In this document: one piece after another, positions 37,127 to 45,851 of the stretch
Layout: each line of letters starts with the position of its first letter
How positions within the stretch are numbered: the stretch's first letter is position 1
Assembly (NCBI RefSeq): GCF_014643175.1
Contig: NZ_BMJH01000002.1
Location: forward strand, 248,001-312,000
DNA length: 64,000 nt
Source: Hoyosella rhizosphaerae
GTDB lineage: Bacteria > Actinomycetota > Actinomycetes > Mycobacteriales > Mycobacteriaceae
Reading direction: 5' to 3'
Notes under the pieces: model-generated
Seen by the model: the letters and a program-made list of their open reading frames with translations, nothing else
The model's database searches: none
Told to the model about the DNA's origin: nothing
Position numbers and translations under genes: made by a program

Positions 37127-37417
37127 CGGTGCTCCAATCTGTTTGGCGATTCGCCTGTATGTATCGCACCAAGGTATGCCGATCCTCACGGTGGGGGAAG
37201 AGTCAAACTCAGGCTGACCCCAAACCCCATTTGCGCAGTTCAGGGTGGTCGCGTCCCTGTGTCAGATTGTCGGCTTTATCTTCGCCGACCGAATCGTCCG
37301 GGACACGACGAGACTCGGTGCAGGCATTCGGATCACCATGATTAGAACTGTTGTCGAGCGACTTCCGCGGGGGCTAGTTTGGCGAGGTTCAATCGCGACA
37401 AGCAACCGGGGGTTCGA
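37127..37417. other. Divergent intergenic region, cdo / metQ
   Basis: About 290 bases between the divergent sulfur operons. It must hold both promoters. I see no complete S-box or SAM riboswitch, no clear palindrome and no ORF of merit. Confidence 0.4.
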
Positions 37418-38290
37418 GTGAAGTTCAAGAGCGCAATGGTGATCCCGATTTTGGCGGCATTGACAGCAACCACCCTCGCAGGCTGCAGCTCGGCTGATGA
37501 TGAGGGGGGACCAGTGGTGCGGATCGGCACCACAGAGTCGTCGGCCGAATGGGATGTATTTAAGGAGAAGGCTGCCGAACAGGGGATTACCCTGCAAATT
37601 CAAACCTACTCCGACTACTCGCAGCCCAACATTGCGCTCGCGCAGGGGCAGATTGATGTGAATCTGTTCCAACACCTGCAGTACCTGGGTGGATACAACG
37701 TGGCCAACGCCGACGATCTGACCCCGATCGGTGCCACCCAGGTTGTGCCGCTTGGGCTGTACTCCAAGAAGCACGGCTCGGTCGAAGACATCCCGCAGGG
37801 CGGCGAGATCGCCATCCCCAACGACCCGAGCAATCAGGCGCGCGCCCTGTTCGTACTGGAGGCAGCGGGCCTGTTGACGTTGGATCCGGAGGCCAAGTCG
37901 CCGACTCCGGCCGATATCGATGCCGGTGCGTCGAAGGTCAAGGTCACACCGGTAGACGCAGCCCAGACGGCGCTGTCACTGAACTCGGTGGATGGCTCGG
38001 TGGTCAACAACACCTATCTGGAACGATCAGGCATCGACCCGAAGTCTGCCCTTTACCAAGACGACCCCAACAGTCCGGGTGCCGAACCGTATATAAACGT
38101 GTTTGTCACCAGGGCCGACGCCACCGGAAACGAAACCTATCTGCGGTTGGTGGAAATCTGGCACGACCCTGCCGTGCAGGCCGCAGTGTCGGAGACGTCG
38201 AAGGGGACTGCGGTGGAGGTCATCAAAGACGAGGCGGCACTGACGGAGATTCTGCGGCGGGTGGAGCAGAACATCCGCGACGGGCAATGA
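37418..38290 (+). CDS. metQ: Methionine ABC transporter substrate-binding lipoprotein MetQ
   Basis: A 290-residue NlpA/MetQ lipoprotein. The signal peptide ends in a lipobox LAGC with the lipid-anchored Cys followed by SSADDEGG. The mature domain has the MetQ run QPNIALAQGQIDVNLFQHLQYL and GEIAIPNDPSNQARAL. It captures methionine outside the membrane and hands it to MetNI. GTG at 37418 gives a proper signal peptide (MKFKSAM...); the frame's earlier start adds 13 unlikely residues. Its stop overlaps metN by four bases. Confidence 0.93.
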   Translation: MKFKSAMVIPILAALTATTLAGCSSADDEGGPVVRIGTTESSAEWDVFKEKAAEQGITLQIQTYSDYSQPNIALAQGQIDVNLFQHLQYLGGYNVANADDLTPIGATQVVPLGLYSKKHGSVEDIPQGGEIAIPNDPSNQARALFVLEAAGLLTLDPEAKSPTPADIDAGASKVKVTPVDAAQTALSLNSVDGSVVNNTYLERSGIDPKSALYQDDPNSPGAEPYINVFVTRADATGNETYLRLVEIWHDPAVQAAVSETSKGTAVEVIKDEAALTEILRRVEQNIRDGQ

Positions 38291-39324
38291 ACGAGCAAGT
38301 GGCCGGATCTCGCGGCGTTGCGCCTGCTGTCGAGTTTCGCGGTGTCACCAAGGTCTTCCGCACAGGTAAGCAAGAACACCACGCACTAGCCGATATCGAT
38401 CTGCTCATTGAGCCGGGGGAGATCTTCGGCGTGATCGGCTACTCCGGTGCGGGCAAGAGCACCCTGGTTCGGCTCATAAACGGACTGGAGAAACCGACCA
38501 GCGGTACTGTCTTGATTTCCGGCACACCCATCACCGGTGTGCCGGAGCGCAAGGTACGGCATCTGCGACGCGATATCGGCATGGTGTTCCAGCAGTTCAA
38601 CTTGTTCCGTTCGCGCACCGCGGCCGGCAATATTGAGTATCCGTTGAAGGTGGCCGGATGGCCGCGTGCTGAGCGCAAAAAGCGGGTAGCTGAGCTGCTG
38701 GAGTTTGTTGGGCTGGCCGACAAGGCCCGCAATTATCCCGATCAACTCTCTGGTGGGCAGAAGCAGCGGGTCGGAATCGCGCGTGCGCTAGCGACCTCGC
38801 CATCTTTGCTTCTCGCCGATGAGTCAACGTCGGCCCTGGACCCGGAGACCACTAGTGAAGTCCTGCGGCTGCTGAAGAAGGTCAATGCTGAACTTGGCGT
38901 AACGATCGTCGTGATTACTCATGAGATGGAAGTTATCCGTGCTGTCGCGGACCGGGTGGCGGTCCTGGCCGAGGGACGAATTGTGGAAGTAGCCAGCACG
39001 TTTGATGTGTTCGCTGACCCCAAATCTGCGCCCGCGCGATCGTTCGTGGACACTGTGCTGTGCAATCGGCCAGAAGCCGAGGAGTTGAGGCGCCTCGGTG
39101 ACCGTCACACCGGCCGGTTGGTGACCGTCGACGTTGACGACAAGAGCAATGTCGGCGCCGCCCTGACCGCTGCTGCTCGCGTCGGCGTGCAGTTCGAAGT
39201 GGTGTACGGAGGAGTCGGCATCCTGCAGGAAAGGACCTTCGGCAGCCTCACCTTTGCCCTGGACGGCCCGGACGATGTTGTCGACGCGGTGATCGCCGGC
39301 CTCAGGCAGGGTGGAAAGGGGTAG
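38287..39324 (+). CDS. metN: Methionine ABC transporter ATP-binding protein MetN
   Basis: A 345-residue MetN ATPase. Motifs: Walker A GYSGAGKST, Q-loop VFQQFNLF, LSGGQKQRVGIARAL, Walker B LLLADESTSALDPET, and ITHEM. The last about 80 residues form the NIL regulatory domain (VTVDVDDKSNVGAALTAAARVGVQFEVVYGGV) that binds methionine and inhibits transport. It overlaps metQ (ATGA) and metI follows three bases later, so this is one operon. Confidence 0.95.
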   Translation: MNEQVAGSRGVAPAVEFRGVTKVFRTGKQEHHALADIDLLIEPGEIFGVIGYSGAGKSTLVRLINGLEKPTSGTVLISGTPITGVPERKVRHLRRDIGMVFQQFNLFRSRTAAGNIEYPLKVAGWPRAERKKRVAELLEFVGLADKARNYPDQLSGGQKQRVGIARALATSPSLLLADESTSALDPETTSEVLRLLKKVNAELGVTIVVITHEMEVIRAVADRVAVLAEGRIVEVASTFDVFADPKSAPARSFVDTVLCNRPEAEELRRLGDRHTGRLVTVDVDDKSNVGAALTAAARVGVQFEVVYGGVGILQERTFGSLTFALDGPDDVVDAVIAGLRQGGKG

Positions 39325-39326
39325 GC

Positions 39327-39989
39327 ATGCAGACGGACTGGGAGAAGCTAAGTCCTATCCTCATCGAAGCGATCGGTACCTCCATCTATCTGGTGGCGGT
39401 CACCTTTGTTGTTGGCGGGCTGATCGGCTTGGCCATCGGCACCGCCCTGTACACCACTCGCAAGGGTGGCCTGCTGGCGAACACCCCGATTTATGTACTG
39501 CTAAATGTCGTGGTCAATATCGTGCGGCCGATCCCGTTTATCATTCTGCTGGCAGCTCTTGGCCCGGTCACCTTAGCGGTGGTGGGCACCACGATCGGCA
39601 CGGGGGCGGCAGTATTCGTGATGATTGTGGCGGCCTCGTTCGGGATCGCCAGGATTGTTGAGCAAAATTTGGTGACAGTGGACCCCGGTGTCATCGAGGC
39701 CGCCCGAGCGATGGGGGCTGGGCCGCTGCGGATCATTTTCACGCTGCTGATACCGGAGGCTCTCGGTCCGTTGATTTTGGGTTACACCTTCGTGGTAATT
39801 GCGATCGTAGACATGTCCGCCATGGCTGGCATTGTGGGTGGCGGCGGTCTTGGCAATTTCGCACTGGTTTACGGCTACCAGCGTTTCGACTGGAACGTGA
39901 CCCTCGTGGCGATGCTGATCATCATCGTCGGAGTGCAGGCCATTCAGTTCCTCGGCAATTGGACTGCCCGCAAAGTGTTGCGGCGCTGA
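39327..39989 (+). CDS. metI: Methionine ABC transporter permease MetI
   Basis: A 220-residue permease with five hydrophobic segments and the EAA-loop IEAARAMGAGPLRIIFTLLIPEALGPLI that contacts MetN. VNIVRPIPFIILLAALGPVT and MSAMAGIVGGGGLGNFALVYGYQRFDW are hallmark MetI runs. It ends the metQNI operon. Confidence 0.94.
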   Translation: MQTDWEKLSPILIEAIGTSIYLVAVTFVVGGLIGLAIGTALYTTRKGGLLANTPIYVLLNVVVNIVRPIPFIILLAALGPVTLAVVGTTIGTGAAVFVMIVAASFGIARIVEQNLVTVDPGVIEAARAMGAGPLRIIFTLLIPEALGPLILGYTFVVIAIVDMSAMAGIVGGGGLGNFALVYGYQRFDWNVTLVAMLIIIVGVQAIQFLGNWTARKVLRR

Positions 39990-40115
39990 CAGCGTGGAGG
40001 ATCACAGCGACTTCGGAACCCCAGTGCATAACGCTCTGACCCGTAGGTTTAGCTGCTGTGGCACCTGTCGATGTGTTCTCGGTGGGTATCAGTACGTCAG
40101 ACGTGCGAGCCTAGA

Positions 40116-40427
40116 ATGGTGGCAAAGAAACCGAGTAACGCAGTGAACCCATCGCCTGCTCGCGGTGTCGCATACGGGATGGCAAGCCTTGCCCTTGTGT
40201 CGGGAATTGCGTGGGTCGTACTGGCCTCGAGTGGATCGCAAACTGAGCTGGCCGGGGTATCCGTAATGTTTGCCGGGGCATGCGGGATTCTCAGTTCTTT
40301 CGCGCTGAATCGGATCATTAAGCATCGAGAGAAGGTAACCAGCGAGTCAGCTCGCTACGCATTATTTGCCTTCAGCTCGGTCGCAGTGAGTGTCAGCCTG
40401 CTCGTGGCGCTGACCGCACTTAGCTGA
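40116..40427 (+). CDS. Small membrane protein, unknown function
   Basis: A 103-residue protein with three hydrophobic helices (GVAYGMASLALVSGIAWVVL; LAGVSVMFAGACGILSSFAL; ARYALFAFSSVAVSVSLLVAL) and basic loops (HREKVTSESAR). The ATG at 40116 is chosen; the frame's earlier 15 codons look like leader. No family was recognised. It is flanked by the met operon and an empty region and could be a stand-alone gene. Codon use resembles the chromosome. Confidence 0.55.
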   Translation: MVAKKPSNAVNPSPARGVAYGMASLALVSGIAWVVLASSGSQTELAGVSVMFAGACGILSSFALNRIIKHREKVTSESARYALFAFSSVAVSVSLLVALTALS

Positions 40428-40571
40428 GTAGCCATCGGGATTCCCGAAGCAGCATGGACAAACTCGCGATGCCAATCAGCAGACTTCGACTCCGCGGAGC
40501 GGTGAAGTCTTGCGTATGTTGACCACAGGGCAGTAGGGCGAACGGCGCGCCAGAAACAGCACCCCTGTCGT

Positions 40572-40613
40572 CCGCATTGCCAGATCGCCGGAGCATTTGA
40601 AGCGGCAATGCGG
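40572..40613. repeat. Inverted repeat in a gene-free stretch
   Basis: CCGCATTGCC (40572-40581) and GGCAATGCGG (40604-40613), 22-base loop. GGCAATGCGG appears again just after the terminator at 40771. The gap 40428-40737 has no credible gene. Confidence 0.5.
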
Positions 40614-40737
40614 AGGCGCACATGGGCCTATACAGGCACAGGCGTGGTGGCAACTCCCCCCCAGTTTGCCAAGATGCTCTGTAGTCGCTCTGAGGTTCGC
40701 TAGTACTGGCAACGCAGCTCAGTGTTACTGAAACAAG

Positions 40738-40775
40738 ATTGCCAACTTCGCAGTTTTCACAGCGAAGTTGGCAAT
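40738..40775 (-). terminator. Terminator of the duplicated-domain gene
   Basis: ATTGCCAACTTCGC (40738-40751) and its exact complement (40762-40775) around a ten-base loop, 14 bases past the stop of the minus-strand gene. On that strand it is followed by CTTGTTT. Confidence 0.8.
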
Positions 40776-40789
40776 GCGGAAGCCGGTAC

Positions 40790-41611
40790 TCAACTGAGGT
40801 TGATCGTCCATGGCCCGTCCGCATTCACGTCGAGCCAGTACAAACCAGCGCCGAGTGAAGCCGTCGTCGACCCGCTGAATGCCCCAATTTCGTTGACAAG
40901 CGATCGCCCGGCACGGTTTCCCTGACTGTCGATGAAGCTGACCTGGAAGTTGCTGCTGCCATCGTGTGATAGTTCGACTCGCGTAAGTCCGCCACTCACT
41001 CGGATTGGCCCTACGGCCTCCATCCCTTGACCAGAGAATGATCCACCAACAGGCCCATCTGTGGGCCGAGGTTGCTCGATAAGGAGCTCCCAAGGGCCAT
41101 CGGCACGCACATCAATGACGAACTCCCCTGCGGGAAGGTGTCGGATAGTGGATCCCCTGAAAGTGCCGATTTCGTTGACGAGTGAAGACCCTGCCCGATC
41201 ACCGGTTGCAAAGTCGAGAACTATAGCTTGGAAGTTGCTCGCGCCGTCGTGACTCATCGTGAATTTTGTTGCTCCGCCCTCGATCAGGAACGAATCCGTG
41301 GCGGTCTGACCAACGCCGGAAATGACAATTGGGTCGGGCTCGAAAATGACTTCCAGTTCGGGTAGTGCTGCAGAGTCTTCCGTTTCCGGGGTTATCTCAC
41401 TTGGTTCTTCCTCTGCGCCAGCCGAAGGCGTGTCACCGTCTTCGGGGCTGGGTGAGGCTATAGCGAAGATTAGTAGTATTACGACCAATGCTCCGACGAT
41501 CCAAGGCCACTTCTTTCGCTTTCTCGGGCCACGCTGTTCAGGCGTTGGGGTCTGTGGGTGCTGTGGCTGAGTCATCGGTGTGTAGTTCTTTCCGTTGTCG
41601 TGTTTTCCCAT
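40790..41611 (-). CDS. Membrane-anchored protein with duplicated beta domain
   Basis: A 273-residue protein: a Pro/Gln-rich cytoplasmic start, one membrane helix (about 35-52), an acidic Pro/Ser linker and two copies of an about 80-residue domain (about 98-179 and 193-273). Each copy has SHDGxSNFQ, GxRAGxSLVNEIGxFxGST and DVxADGPW in the same order. The repeats are clearly similar and probably arose by tandem duplication. The domain looks extracellular and beta-rich; no family was identified. ATG at 41611 is preferred because the later MTQPQ start has no ribosome site. Function unknown. Confidence 0.75.
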   Translation of the reverse strand: MGKHDNGKNYTPMTQPQHPQTPTPEQRGPRKRKKWPWIVGALVVILLIFAIASPSPEDGDTPSAGAEEEPSEITPETEDSAALPELEVIFEPDPIVISGVGQTATDSFLIEGGATKFTMSHDGASNFQAIVLDFATGDRAGSSLVNEIGTFRGSTIRHLPAGEFVIDVRADGPWELLIEQPRPTDGPVGGSFSGQGMEAVGPIRVSGGLTRVELSHDGSSNFQVSFIDSQGNRAGRSLVNEIGAFSGSTTASLGAGLYWLDVNADGPWTINLS

Positions 41612-41941
41612 ATTGTCTGTCTTAGCTCCGGGTGGGACCGCGGAATACTCCCCGTCGTAACCGAAGCGAGATCGTCTCCGCCGGGCATGTTGACGAGTTC
41701 GCTGCAGCCCAGATAACTCAAGCGAGCGCCGTATTCGACTCGCAGCATTTCCTCGGCGGGCAGTGCAAGTGCACCAGATCAGCTTTTCGGCGGGATGAGA
41801 TTCTAAGGTCGTCAAGTAATGAACCGACCTGTACTTAGCTAGACGTCAACATTGAGTTTGTTTCAATGTTTGCGGTACGACTGGCAAGCCCTTTCCGGGG
41901 GTGTACGAAAACGGAGAATGCGCTGGGAGTAGTTTGGGGTC
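41612..41941. other. Divergent intergenic region
   Basis: 330 bases with no supported gene. It holds the promoters of two divergent genes and a small hairpin AACATTGA/TCAATGTT (41848-41870, loop GTTTGTT). Open frames in the opposite direction here are shadows of the gene at 41942. Confidence 0.4.
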
Positions 41942-42532
41942 ATGGCTGCTGAGCGTGGCGCACAGAGTGGTGCGTTGGATCCAGAGTTTGTGTCGTATGC
42001 GGATTTCGGGTTGGCGTTTTTTCGTCGGGCGATTTCGGATGAGCGGATTCTTGGGGCGGTGTCGAGTATTACGGGCGCCCCAATTGAGTTCGGTCCGATT
42101 GGTGCTGGTCCGGGGCGGATTGCGAAGGTGACGGCGCATGGGGTGGTGAAGGACCCTGTGGTGACGCGGTTGTCGGATGAGGAGCCGTTGCGGTTTCGGT
42201 TGAGCATTCCGGTGGATTTGAAGTTTGTTGTGCGGTTGACGGGCACTGTGCATCGTTTTAGGGCGGATGTGCGTGCTGATTTGCGGTTGACTGCGCGGGC
42301 TGCTGAGCCGTTGCGGGTGGTGGTGGATGTGGATCCGCCGTCGCGTGGGGATGTGGCGGTGAGTGTGCGTGCTGAGGGTGTGGCGTCGAGTGTGTTGCAG
42401 CTGGTGTCCGGTATGGAGTCTGAGGTGCAGCGTTTCGTGGCTCGGTATATTCGTGAGGAGATCACGAAACCTCATATTGTGGCGGCGCGGGATGTGGATT
42501 TGGGCCCGTTGATTGATTCTGCGGAGATCTAG
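41942..42532 (+). CDS. Conserved hypothetical protein
   Basis: A 196-residue soluble protein without signal peptide or membrane helices. The central part alternates charged and hydrophobic residues like a beta-barrel or lipid-binding fold (RFRLSIPVDLKFVVRLTGTVHRFRADVRADLRLTARA...LRVVVDVDPP). The C-terminus is helical (LVSGMESEVQRFVARYIREEI). Proteins with this layout are common in mycobacteria-like genomes but I cannot assign a role. The ATG at 41942 follows TTGGGG closely. It converges with the sugar-dehydrogenase gene 11 bases away. Confidence 0.65.
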   Translation: MAAERGAQSGALDPEFVSYADFGLAFFRRAISDERILGAVSSITGAPIEFGPIGAGPGRIAKVTAHGVVKDPVVTRLSDEEPLRFRLSIPVDLKFVVRLTGTVHRFRADVRADLRLTARAAEPLRVVVDVDPPSRGDVAVSVRAEGVASSVLQLVSGMESEVQRFVARYIREEITKPHIVAARDVDLGPLIDSAEI

Positions 42533-42543
42533 TGCGCCAACAA

Positions 42544-43626
42544 TTATTCGCCTGAGCCTGAGCCCGATTCAGGGTTGATCCGGAGGATTCGGTCGTCGAG
42601 GGTGGCGGGGTTGCCGCGTCCGTCGCGGTTGCTTGTGCTGACCCAAAGTTCGCCCTGCGGCGTCGTGGTCACTGCACGTAGTCGGCCATAGTGGTTGGTG
42701 TGCAGCGCGTATGGTTGCGCATCGCCGTTGAGGGGGACTGCCCAGAGGCGTTGACCGCGGAGCGCGGCCATGTAGAGGGTGTCGTCGAGGATTGCGATTC
42801 CTGCTGGTGATGCGTCGGTGGGGCGCCAGACGTGGATGGGGTTGAGGAATTGATCGTCGTCGCTGATCCCTTCGACGCGGGGCCATCCGTAGTTGCCGCC
42901 GGGGGTGATGAGGTTGAGTTCATCCCACGCGTTGGCTCCGAGTTCTGACGCCCACAGTTGGTTGTCTGAGTCGAAGGTGAGTCCTTGGATGTTTCGGTGG
43001 CCGAGGCTAAAGATGGGCGAGCCGGGTGTGGGGTTGTTTGCGGCTGCTTTCCCGTCGGTTGTGATTCGCAAGATTTTGCCCGCCAGTGAGTTCGGGTCTT
43101 GCGCGAGGGCGGGTTCGGCTGCGTCACCGGTGGCGGCGTAGAGGAAGTTGTCTGGGCCGAAGATGAGCGCGCCCCCGTTGTGTATGCGCGCGCGGGGTAT
43201 GCCTTTGAGGATGGGATTTAGGTTGACGAGTTGGCCGTCGCGGTGTTCTGCACGAACGATCCGATTGTCTTCGGCAGCAGTGAAGTAGAGGTAGACGTAT
43301 TGGTCGTCGTTGAAGGTAGGGGATACGGCCAGGCCGAGAAGTCCGCCTTCTCCCTCATTGTCGATGTCGGCGATGGTGCCGATGGTGGCTGCTGACCCAT
43401 TCTGGAGGGATTTGATGTTTCCGGTGTCGCGTTCAGTGACTAGTGGGGTGCCGTCGGGAAGAAAGTCGATGTCCCAGGGAACGGACAGTCGGTCGGCAAT
43501 CGTTGTTGCCGCGTTTGCTGGTTCGGTACTGCGCTGAGCGCCGCACCCCGCCGTGAGTGCGCTGGTGACTGCGATGACGGCGATGGTGCGGCGCAAAGGT
43601 AACGCGGGTTTATGTCTGGCTGTCAT
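42544..43626 (-). CDS. PQQ-type soluble sugar dehydrogenase lipoprotein
   Basis: A 360-residue lipoprotein of the PQQ-dependent glucose/sorbosone dehydrogenase (YliI/Asd-like) family. A signal peptide ends in LTAGC, so the protein is lipid-anchored outside the membrane. Six-bladed propeller motifs include LSVPWDIDFLPDG, EGEGGLLGLAVSPTF, IPRARIHNGGALIFGPD, GHRNIQGLTFD and GGNYGWP. These supply the PQQ and Ca2+ sites. The ATG at 43626 overlaps the end of the upstream gene by 17 bases, so they may be coupled. Actual PQQ dependence cannot be told, since no PQQ synthesis genes are near. Confidence 0.87.
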   Translation of the reverse strand: MTARHKPALPLRRTIAVIAVTSALTAGCGAQRSTEPANAATTIADRLSVPWDIDFLPDGTPLVTERDTGNIKSLQNGSAATIGTIADIDNEGEGGLLGLAVSPTFNDDQYVYLYFTAAEDNRIVRAEHRDGQLVNLNPILKGIPRARIHNGGALIFGPDNFLYAATGDAAEPALAQDPNSLAGKILRITTDGKAAANNPTPGSPIFSLGHRNIQGLTFDSDNQLWASELGANAWDELNLITPGGNYGWPRVEGISDDDQFLNPIHVWRPTDASPAGIAILDDTLYMAALRGQRLWAVPLNGDAQPYALHTNHYGRLRAVTTTPQGELWVSTSNRDGRGNPATLDDRILRINPESGSGSGE

Positions 43627-44017
43627 ACCCAAGGTTGATGTTCGGCATTTCGACACCATCTTCGGAGAGCTCTTCCCAGTGTTTTGCCATGTAGGTCGCT
43701 ATACCGGCGAGCCCGATGGCGCCGGTGATACCGATGAGTACTTGGGCGGCACGTACTTTGCGTGACCGTCGACGTTTGGGTGTGCCGTTAGCTGCGGCAT
43801 CGATTTTGTCGTTCTTCTTTGCTTTACGTACTTTGCGGGCTTTTTGAGCAGCAAGAACACCAAGCCCGACGGGTCCGCGTGTGGCAGCGAGTCCGACGAC
43901 TCCTGCTTGTCGAACCTTCTTTGGTAGGCCTGATTTTTCGCGGCTTTCAGTTTCGAGGGCAACGATTGCGTCGTCAATTGCCTTTTCTGGTGCCGTTTGA
44001 TTGTTGTTTGAGCTCAT
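43610..44017 (-). CDS. Hypothetical protein with basic region and one TM helix
   Basis: A 135-residue protein with a polar N-terminus, an Ala/Gly/Val-rich stretch (residues about 40-60), a strongly basic segment (QKARKVRKAKKNDKIDAAANGTPKRRRSRKVRAAQ) and one membrane helix (VLIGITGAIGLAGIATYMA). No known domain. It precedes and overlaps the sugar-dehydrogenase gene by 17 bases. The basic region could bind nucleic acid or membrane lipids, but this is only inference. Confidence 0.55.
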   Translation of the reverse strand: MSSNNNQTAPEKAIDDAIVALETESREKSGLPKKVRQAGVVGLAATRGPVGLGVLAAQKARKVRKAKKNDKIDAAANGTPKRRRSRKVRAAQVLIGITGAIGLAGIATYMAKHWEELSEDGVEMPNINLGYDSQT

Positions 44018-44122
44018 GTTTACCTCTCAGCAGACGTCGACCATTCAAGCCTGCCATGTTGTTTCACAGAGCGGTACCAAAATCGGCTGTGTTTTCTCGG
44101 GACTAAGTCGCGCCCAGAAGCC

Positions 44123-45562
44123 CTACGGCTGTCTGTTGGGTTTTTGCCATGGGCGGGACAGGAAGCGAGTGGGCACCGTGGGTGGTCTGAAGGTCACTTG
44201 AGGTCGGCGCAGGGTACGTGCCATCCATTCGCCGAGCACAACCCCGGCGGCAAGTGCACCTCCGATGGCGAATGCGTTCGCGAGGTTCGATAGGCCTTCG
44301 ATTCGGTCGTCGGCGACGAGGCTGTACAGCCCGCGGTACACCGACAGTCCTGGGAGGAGTGGTGTGATTCCTGCGACGGCGACAACTAGCGGTGGGACGA
44401 GGGCTCGGCGAGCCATCAATCCGCCTGCAAACCCGACGAGAATGGCTGCTGTTCCGGCTGCGGCGATGGTGCCTGCGGAGGCGTTGAGTACAACCAGGAA
44501 AACTGCCATTCCGGCTCCGCCACCGAATGCGGCGGCGGTGAGGGCTCGGCGTTCTGCGTAGCTTGCGAGGGCGAAAAACATCGCTGCCGCAGCTCCGGCA
44601 ATGATCTGGACTGGTATTCGGGTGAAACCTTGAATGAAGGTTGTGCCTAGCATCGGCATATCGACGCCAAGCTGTTGGCTGAGCTGGAGGGTTATGGCAA
44701 CGCCGGTGATGATGCCACCGGTCATCACCATGACTTCAAGTAGCCGCGCTGATGCGGTAATGGGCGCCCCGGTGATGGCGTCTTGTACCGAGCCGACTAG
44801 GGAGAGTCCGGCGAGCAACACGATGATGCCGGTCGCGACGATTTGGGATGGGAAAACTTCAATGCCGAGTACGTCGCGAAACTGATACACGATGGGCGCC
44901 GGAACGGTGGCGATCATGCCGCCAACAACCTGCTGGTAGAACAGCGGAAGGCCCAGCTTATTGAGGTAAAGGTTTGTGCGGTAGATGACGATGGTGGTGA
45001 AGAAGGCAACGAGCGCGATTATGGGGGCAGCGCCGAGCAGGAACGCTACTGCAGCTGCCATCCCGGCCCACGCTGCTGTCGCTACCCACCTGGGGTAGGG
45101 GTGCGGTGCGGACACGATTGTGTCGAGGATGCGGTGCGCTTGCGCGGGGGACAGGAGCCGGTTGCGCATTTGACGAATGAGATGGTCGACTGCGGAGAGA
45201 CGGGTGAAGTCGAGCGACCTGTGGTGGACAACGCGCATCGTTGTGGCGGGAGGCAATGTTGGGCCTCGGTGTGCAGTGATGACAATTGCGTTGTAGGTGA
45301 CGTCAACTTCGCATTGTTCGAGCCCGTACGTTGAGGCAACAAATTGTGTGTGCCACTGCGTGTCGATGGCCCCGGTGCCCGAGTCGAGCAACACAGCTCC
45401 TACGCGCACTGCAAGGTCGAGAGCCTCGGTCACGGCGGCGTCGTCGGTGAGGTCGATGGGTTGGAGGGGCAGAATCGCGGGGGTTGCCGCAGTATCGATG
45501 GTGGCGTAATTACCGGCTTCACCACCTAGCGTTGCTTTTGCTAGCCGTTGCACCCATTTCAT
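44123..45562 (-). CDS. Threonine/serine exporter ThrE family
   Basis: A 479-residue two-domain ThrE exporter. The first about 130 residues form the ThrE N-terminal domain (RVGAVLLDSGTGA, YGLEQCEVDVTYNAIVI). About ten membrane helices follow. The motif APHPYPRWVATAAWAGMAAAVAFLLG opens the membrane part and PLLPGLSVYRGLYSL lies in the second half. Corynebacterium ThrE exports threonine and serine using the proton gradient. ATG at 45562 (MKWVQRL) is chosen over the frame's longer start. A single gene, divergent from the restriction-modification locus. Confidence 0.9.
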   Translation of the reverse strand: MKWVQRLAKATLGGEAGNYATIDTAATPAILPLQPIDLTDDAAVTEALDLAVRVGAVLLDSGTGAIDTQWHTQFVASTYGLEQCEVDVTYNAIVITAHRGPTLPPATTMRVVHHRSLDFTRLSAVDHLIRQMRNRLLSPAQAHRILDTIVSAPHPYPRWVATAAWAGMAAAVAFLLGAAPIIALVAFFTTIVIYRTNLYLNKLGLPLFYQQVVGGMIATVPAPIVYQFRDVLGIEVFPSQIVATGIIVLLAGLSLVGSVQDAITGAPITASARLLEVMVMTGGIITGVAITLQLSQQLGVDMPMLGTTFIQGFTRIPVQIIAGAAAAMFFALASYAERRALTAAAFGGGAGMAVFLVVLNASAGTIAAAGTAAILVGFAGGLMARRALVPPLVVAVAGITPLLPGLSVYRGLYSLVADDRIEGLSNLANAFAIGGALAAGVVLGEWMARTLRRPQVTFRPPTVPTRFLSRPWQKPNRQP

Positions 45563-45791
45563 CCCGCGCGCATTCCCTTCCCGCTTGTGCCCAGTCGTGT
45601 TCCTGGGCGGTTGGCTTCGTCTGCGGAGCCCCACCAATCATGGCGATTTATGCGGCCAATAGCGAACGGAGACGGTTAGTTGCCTGTGGAGACATGCCTC
45701 GTCGCGGCTCGGACAAAAGTTGTCATACCGGTAACGTACGGTGCACCACGATAGAAGTACGTGGGTACGTAGGTTTTCCGACAGTTGCGTG

Positions 45792-45839
45792 TGGCGTGAG
45801 TCGCGGATGGCGTGAGTGGCGGGTGGCGTGCAATGAGAG
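45792..45839 (+). repeat. 16-base tandem repeat before the methyltransferase gene
   Basis: TGGCGTGAGTCGCGGA (45792-45807), TGGCGTGAGTGGCGGG (45808-45823), and a third degenerate copy beginning TGGCGTG at 45824. They end about 12 bases before the methylase start, next to its ribosome site GGAGG. The remaining gap from 45563 has no gene. Confidence 0.7.
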
Positions 45840-45851
45840 TGGAGGTACGGC

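Noticed and set aside
37127-37417. SAM riboswitch before metQNI
   Set aside because: I could not fold a SAM-I or SAM-II aptamer, and no terminator/antiterminator pair is seen.
41846-42475. Minus-strand ORF of 209 codons
   Set aside because: His/Arg/Pro/Thr-rich shadow of the real gene at 41942, without a ribosome site or family features.
45638-45851. Controller-protein gene for the restriction system
   Set aside because: No helix-turn-helix ORF of the right size is found; only tandem repeats are.
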